In this document: positions 31,568-35,019 of the stretch, in pieces
Numbering within the stretch: the first letter of the stretch is position 1
Layout of the letters: each line of letters begins with the position of its first letter
Source: an uncultured Eubacteriales bacterium
GTDB taxonomy: Bacteria > Bacillota > Clostridia > TANB77 > CAG-508
Length of the DNA: 35,019 nucleotides
Direction of reading: 5' to 3'
Assembly: GCA_949288185.1 (NCBI GenBank)
Contig: CASEIZ010000050.1
Coordinates: 1 to 35,019, forward strand
Program-made: the position numbers and the translations under genes
Notes under the pieces: generated by a model
The model's input: the letters and a program-made list of their open reading frames with translations, nothing else
Database searches by the model: none
What the model was told of the DNA's origin: nothing

Positions 31568-32515
31568 TTATACTCTTAATTTTTTTATAATTTTAATTTC
31601 TTTGTACAAATTCTCAATAATGGCTTTTCTAGTATTGTATGCTTCTATATATTCTTGATGAACTTGTTCCAAATTATCAACTGTTTCTCCAGGTTTGGCT
31701 AATACTCTAATTCCCTCTGCATAATAATGCTTATCTTTTTCACTTTTTGCCTTTTCCATTTTTCTCTTGTATTTTTCCATTTGTTTCATACGTTTGATAT
31801 CTTCAGCTAATGCATCAACATAACTTTGTGTACAAGTAATTTCATACTCAATATCATCAATAACAACTTTAAATAAAGTACGAACAATAATAGCATTACT
31901 TTTACCAAGTTTTACTTCTTCAGCAAGTTGATTTAAGGTACCAGAATAATCTGGAGTGACAGATGGTTTTGTTTCATCTATTAAGATTTTTAAAGTATCA
32001 GATATACCAACATGAGATTTATATTGTCTTTTACTTACAATAGCATCATATTCATCAGCTACTCGAATAATTTGTCCCTCATAAGGAATATCTTTCTTGG
32101 TTAATCCTTGAGGATATCCTGAACCATTTAGAGCTTCATGATGATATAAAGGACCAGCAGCATAAGGTCTTAATTTTAAATCTTTCATACACATTTCATA
32201 TCCTAAAGTAGTATGCTTTTTCATAACCTCGAATTCTTCATCAGTTAATTTGGCAGGCTTTTGTAAAATGGCAGGTGGAATAAATAATTTTCCAATGTCA
32301 TGAAGGTAAGCACAAATTGTACAATATTCTGTAAATCCTTTATTACAATGTAGGTATTCACAAAGTCTACAAGTTAATGCTGCCACATTTTCAGAATGTT
32401 TTCTTGTAAAAACATCTAATGTATCTAACATGTTTAGTTGATAACGCATGGTTTTATCTAAGTTATATGATTTTAAACTTGTTTTATCATAAAAATCAAA
32501 TTCTGGTTGTTTCAT
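31568..32515 (-). CDS. HD-GYP domain phosphodiesterase
   Basis: 315 residues, leftward. The HD-GYP core (about 25-170) has His40, YLHDIGK with His72-Asp73, a later His101, HHEALNGSGYPQGL (His125-His126 and the GYP of 133-135) and RVADEYDAI. Such proteins hydrolyse cyclic di-GMP or related dinucleotides. The C-terminal ~120 residues (VKLGKSNAIIVRTLFKVVID and a Lys/Glu-rich helix) are not a known output domain to me. No receiver or sensor domain and no membrane helix are seen. GGGGTG precedes ATG 32515, and a good promoter lies upstream. Confidence 0.88.
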   Translation of the reverse strand: MKQPEFDFYDKTSLKSYNLDKTMRYQLNMLDTLDVFTRKHSENVAALTCRLCEYLHCNKGFTEYCTICAYLHDIGKLFIPPAILQKPAKLTDEEFEVMKKHTTLGYEMCMKDLKLRPYAAGPLYHHEALNGSGYPQGLTKKDIPYEGQIIRVADEYDAIVSKRQYKSHVGISDTLKILIDETKPSVTPDYSGTLNQLAEEVKLGKSNAIIVRTLFKVVIDDIEYEITCTQSYVDALAEDIKRMKQMEKYKRKMEKAKSEKDKHYYAEGIRVLAKPGETVDNLEQVHQEYIEAYNTRKAIIENLYKEIKIIKKLRV

Positions 32516-32538
32516 AATTTTTCACCCCTATCAAAAAT

Positions 32539-32567
32539 ATCATACCATTAAATAAAAAAAACTGCAA
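32539..32567 (-). promoter_or_regulatory. Sigma-A promoter of the HD-GYP gene
   Basis: Reverse-strand TTGCAG (32562-32567), a 17-base spacer and TATGAT (32539-32544), just upstream of the GGGGTG ribosome site. Confidence 0.7.
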
Positions 32568-32654
32568 TAAGAATAAAAAAAAATGAGAGAAGTCATGATA
32601 GAATAGATAAAGAAAGAGAGCAAAACCTTATAAATCTAAAGAGAAACAGATAGA

Positions 32655-32683
32655 TTGACATAATTTGGAAAATAATATATAAT
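32655..32683 (+). promoter_or_regulatory. Consensus sigma-A promoter of the HD hydrolase gene
   Basis: TTGACA (32655-32660), a 17-base spacer and TATAAT (32678-32683). It places the transcript start after 32685, which excludes the in-frame TTG at 32685 as start codon. Confidence 0.85.
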
Positions 32684-32729
32684 ATTGTCGACACATGGAA
32701 ACCCTATTTCAGAAGAGGAGGTTGAGGAT

Positions 32730-33449
32730 ATGAAGAAAGCCAGTTATTTAAAGTTATATAGATTCATAGAGCAGTATGCAAGCAAAAAAGGGTTGCGGAA
32801 TACATTAATCGCGCTACCACTTGCTGTAAAGTATCACGAGGGGCAGAAGCGAGATGATGGTGAACCATATATTATGCATCCTATGAGAGTGTGTATCACG
32901 TTGATTCTATTAAGACCGGAATTAGCCTTTCGGAAAGCATACCCTCGAAAAAGTGAACAATGGGTGTGGCAGCAATGCGACATTCTATTTGCGACAGCAT
33001 TGTTGCATGATGTAGTTGAGGAGGCAGAATTACCTAAAAATGGAAAGGAACTGGTCACAGTTTATCATCTCGATAAAGAGGTTTTGAAGAATGTCAGAAT
33101 TCTTTCGAAACTACCTAAGAGAAAGAAACATTTTTGGAGTAGGATTTATAGGCCAAGGAGCTATTATCGAAAGATATCTCAATCGATAATACCTTCATTG
33201 ACCAAACCTGTTGATCGCAAAGACAACTGCATGACATTTGGGGTATTTCCTGCAAAACGGAAGAAAAAGTATATGATAGAAAACTATGAGTACATATATC
33301 CGTTATGTAAGAAAACGAGAAAGAAATACCCTGAATTTGCAAGAATCATTGACACAATTGAAGGCATGATTAAAGAAAATGTTAGGCCATATGAATATGT
33401 ATTAAATCTAAAAACTGGTAACCTCACAGAGAGAGTCAACACATGTTGA
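32730..33449 (+). CDS. Stand-alone RelA/SpoT-type HD hydrolase-like protein
   Basis: 239 residues from ATG 32730, chosen for GAGGAGG just upstream and the promoter position. The HD core resembles the ppGpp hydrolase part of Rel/SpoT: HEGQKRDDGEPYIMHPMRV with His50, ATALLHDVVEE with His93-Asp94, and a VDRKDN segment (162-166) at the place of the Rel motif DRLHN. The metal ligands are therefore all present. No synthetase, TGS or ACT domain exists. It could be a small alarmone hydrolase (Mesh1-like) or another HD phosphohydrolase. An inserted basic region (KLPKRKKHFWSRIYRPRSYYRK, about 127-148) is unusual. Codon use is more GC-rich than in neighbours. Confidence 0.75.
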   Translation: MKKASYLKLYRFIEQYASKKGLRNTLIALPLAVKYHEGQKRDDGEPYIMHPMRVCITLILLRPELAFRKAYPRKSEQWVWQQCDILFATALLHDVVEEAELPKNGKELVTVYHLDKEVLKNVRILSKLPKRKKHFWSRIYRPRSYYRKISQSIIPSLTKPVDRKDNCMTFGVFPAKRKKKYMIENYEYIYPLCKKTRKKYPEFARIIDTIEGMIKENVRPYEYVLNLKTGNLTERVNTC

Positions 33450-33465
33450 CTCTCTCAACCTTTTT
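33429..33465 (+). terminator. Strong terminator overlapping the stop codon of the HD gene
   Basis: GAGAGAGTCAAC (33429-33440) pairs perfectly with GTTGACTCTCTC (33445-33456) around a 4-base loop, followed by AACCTTTTT. The stop codon (33447-33449) lies inside the right arm. Confidence 0.9.
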
Positions 33466-33518
33466 ATATAAATGAAAATTTGGTGTAAATTTGTCTAGAT
33501 AGTTTCTAATAGATAAGC

Positions 33519-33547
33519 TTGAAAAATGAGGAAAATTATGGTATTAT
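33519..33547 (+). promoter_or_regulatory. Sigma-A promoter of aspS
   Basis: TTGAAA (33519-33524), a 17-base spacer and TATTAT (33542-33547). The leader holds a hairpin AGTTGAA/TTCAACT (about 33574-33602) but no T-box features. Confidence 0.7.
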
Positions 33548-33634
33548 AGGTAAGATAAAACAAACAAGGAAAAAGTTGAATAATGCAATTATTTTTCAAC
33601 TGTATGGATACTTAAGGAAGGGAATGAGATAAAA

Positions 33635-35019
33635 ATGTATAGAACAAAAACTTGTGGAGAATTAAATATCAAAAATGTAAAAGAACATGTTGAATTGGCA
33701 GGATGGATTCAAAAGATAAGAGATTTAGGTGGAATGACTTTTATTGATTTAAGAGATGAATTTGGAATCACACAAATTGTTGTAAATGACGAAGAATTAA
33801 AGAAATTTGTTAAAGATTTACATACAGAAAGTTGTATCCACATAGAGGGAGAAGTTGTGGAAAGAGCAAGTAAAAATCCACATATGAAAACAGGAGATAT
33901 TGAAGTAGTTGCTGAAAAAATAGAAGTATTAGGAAAATGTAAAAATGTACTTCCTTTTGAAATCAATACAGACCAAGAAGTTAGAGAAGATTTACGATTA
34001 GAATATAGATTTTTAGATTTAAGAAATGAAAAATTACACAACAATATTTTATTACGTTCAAAAATTTTAAAAACAATAAGAGATAAAATGGATGAATTAG
34101 AATTTACAGAAATTCAAACACCAATCTTAGCAAATTCTTCACCAGAAGGTGCAAGAGATTATTTAGTACCAAGTAGATTAAATCCAGGGGAGTTTTATGC
34201 GCTTCCACAAGCACCACAACAATTTAAACAATTATTAATGGTTAGTGGATTTAATAAATATTATCAAATTGCACCATGTTTTAGAGATGAAGACCCAAGA
34301 GCAGATAGAGCACCAGGAGAATTTTATCAATTAGATTTTGAAATGAGTTTTGCTACACAAGAAGATGTTTTTAAAGTCATTGAAGAAGTTGTACCATATA
34401 CATTTGAAAAATTTACAGATTGGAAAGTAGATAAAGGACCATTTGTTAGAATTCCATATAAAGAAGCAATGGAAAAATACGGAATTGATAAACCAGATTT
34501 AAGAAATCCATTAATTATTCAAGATGTAACAGATGTATTTAAAGGTTCTGAATTTAATGCATTTAAAGATAAAACGATAAAAGCGATTATTGTACCAAAT
34601 GGAGCAGAACAAGGAAGAAAATTCTTTGATAAAATGGGCGAATTTGCCACAACAGATGAAGTAGGTGCAAAAGGATTAGCTTGGACAAAATTAGACAATG
34701 AAGGAAATGTACAAGGTGGTATTGCAAAATTCATTACAGACGAAATTAAAGAAAAATTAGAAAAAGACTTCGGTCTAGAGAAAAATGCAAGTATTTTCTT
34801 TATTGCAGATGAATTTGAAAAAGCACAAAAAATTGCAGGATTAGTGAGAATTGAATTAGGAAAACGATTAGACTTAATTGAAAAAGGTGTATATAAATTC
34901 TGCTTTATTGTAGATTTTCCAATGTATGAATTATCTGATGAAGGAACCATCGATTTTAGCCATAATCCATTCTCAATGCCACAAGGTGGTTTAGATGCTT
35001 TAGAAAATAAAGATCCATT
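33635..35019 (+). CDS. aspS: Aspartate-tRNA ligase (partial, 3' end outside window)
   Basis: 461 residues are present of an expected ~590. The N-terminal OB fold binding the tRNA anticodon (HVELAGWIQKIRDLGGMTFIDLRD, about 17-40) is followed by the class II core: motif 1 region FTEIQTPILANSSPEGARDYLVP, motif 2 APCFRDEDPRADRAPGEFYQLDFEM, and the bacterial-type insertion domain (about 290-425). The reading frame runs open to the right edge; motif 3 would lie beyond it. The bacterial insertion shows it is the bacterial, not archaeal, type. It is preceded by AAGGAAGGG and its own promoter. Confidence 0.97.
   Translation, partial: MYRTKTCGELNIKNVKEHVELAGWIQKIRDLGGMTFIDLRDEFGITQIVVNDEELKKFVKDLHTESCIHIEGEVVERASKNPHMKTGDIEVVAEKIEVLGKCKNVLPFEINTDQEVREDLRLEYRFLDLRNEKLHNNILLRSKILKTIRDKMDELEFTEIQTPILANSSPEGARDYLVPSRLNPGEFYALPQAPQQFKQLLMVSGFNKYYQIAPCFRDEDPRADRAPGEFYQLDFEMSFATQEDVFKVIEEVVPYTFEKFTDWKVDKGPFVRIPYKEAMEKYGIDKPDLRNPLIIQDVTDVFKGSEFNAFKDKTIKAIIVPNGAEQGRKFFDKMGEFATTDEVGAKGLAWTKLDNEGNVQGGIAKFITDEIKEKLEKDFGLEKNASIFFIADEFEKAQKIAGLVRIELGKRLDLIEKGVYKFCFIVDFPMYELSDEGTIDFSHNPFSMPQGGLDALENKDP

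Noticed and set aside
32685..32729. TTG 32685 as start of the HD hydrolase
   Set aside because: It lies two bases after the -10 box, before the expected transcript start, whereas ATG 32730 has a strong ribosome site.
33548..33634. T-box riboswitch upstream of aspS
   Set aside because: The leader is short, with one AT-rich hairpin, and lacks the conserved T-box sequence and a terminator.

Overview
The window is a chromosomal segment of a very AT-rich, spore-forming Firmicute, most likely an uncultured or gut member of the Clostridia. The evidence is Spo0A, an adjacent spoIVFA-spoIVFB pair, MinD and MinE next to RodA, a C-x2-C type ribosomal protein S18, an EndoA/MazF-type toxin close to the Bacillus protein, strong AGGAGG Shine-Dalgarno sites and many near-consensus sigma-A promoters with 17-bp spacers. 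Assignment below class is not possible from the sequence alone. No tRNA, rRNA, CRISPR array, integrase or intact transposase gene was seen.

Layout. 1-113: start of rpsT, leftward. 337-2035: rpiB and a TagO/WecA-like sugar-phosphate transferase that is frame-disrupted and carries a C-terminal rubredoxin domain. 2195-5483: glycosyltransferase, Hsp33, family II pyrophosphatase. 5614-9165: smc. 9226-9690: unknown leftward gene of different base composition. 10299-12917: P-type calcium-type ATPase. 13032-15188: unknown gene, a histidine phosphatase fused to an unknown domain, a membrane protein. 15408-16490: rpsF-ssb-rpsR. 16659-20701: small membrane gene (leftward), PLP enzyme of the methionine gamma-lyase-like family, flavoprotein, YigZ. 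20814-21638: spo0A. 21883-23943: four unknown genes. 24005-29002: spoIVFA-spoIVFB, pilin-like protein, minD, minE, rodA. 29280-31526: dusB, unknown exported or anchored protein, mazF-type toxin. 31568-33449: HD-GYP protein (leftward) and a stand-alone RelA/SpoT-type HD hydrolase. 33635-end: aspS, cut by the window edge.

The coding content is mostly core functions (translation, chromosome segregation, division-site placement, envelope, sporulation). The intergenic DNA is more unusual. Three repeat classes are visible: REP-like palindromes with a GGGACG core (268-323, 5493-5601); a 68-bp two-unit repeat flanking the flavoprotein gene (18606-18674, 19974-20042); and, most striking, four large double-palindromes (10041-10272, 17040-17274, 29010-29217, 30280-30458). 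The four share one architecture: an outer stem (24-47 bp), an asymmetric internal loop, an inner stem of about 22-25 bp carrying TCTAA opposite TAAGA with an A-A mismatch, and a terminal loop. Their stem sequences are unrelated. Three share loop motifs (TTCCTCGGCT-like and CACATTCG). This looks like an undescribed family of structured RNA or DNA elements and is the main candidate for a new system here.

A second point of interest is the spoIVFA leader. A 13-bp hairpin covers its Shine-Dalgarno site, while a sigma-E-like promoter lies so that its own transcript would start inside the loop and escape the hairpin. All statements come from reading the sequence by eye; no database search or folding program was run.
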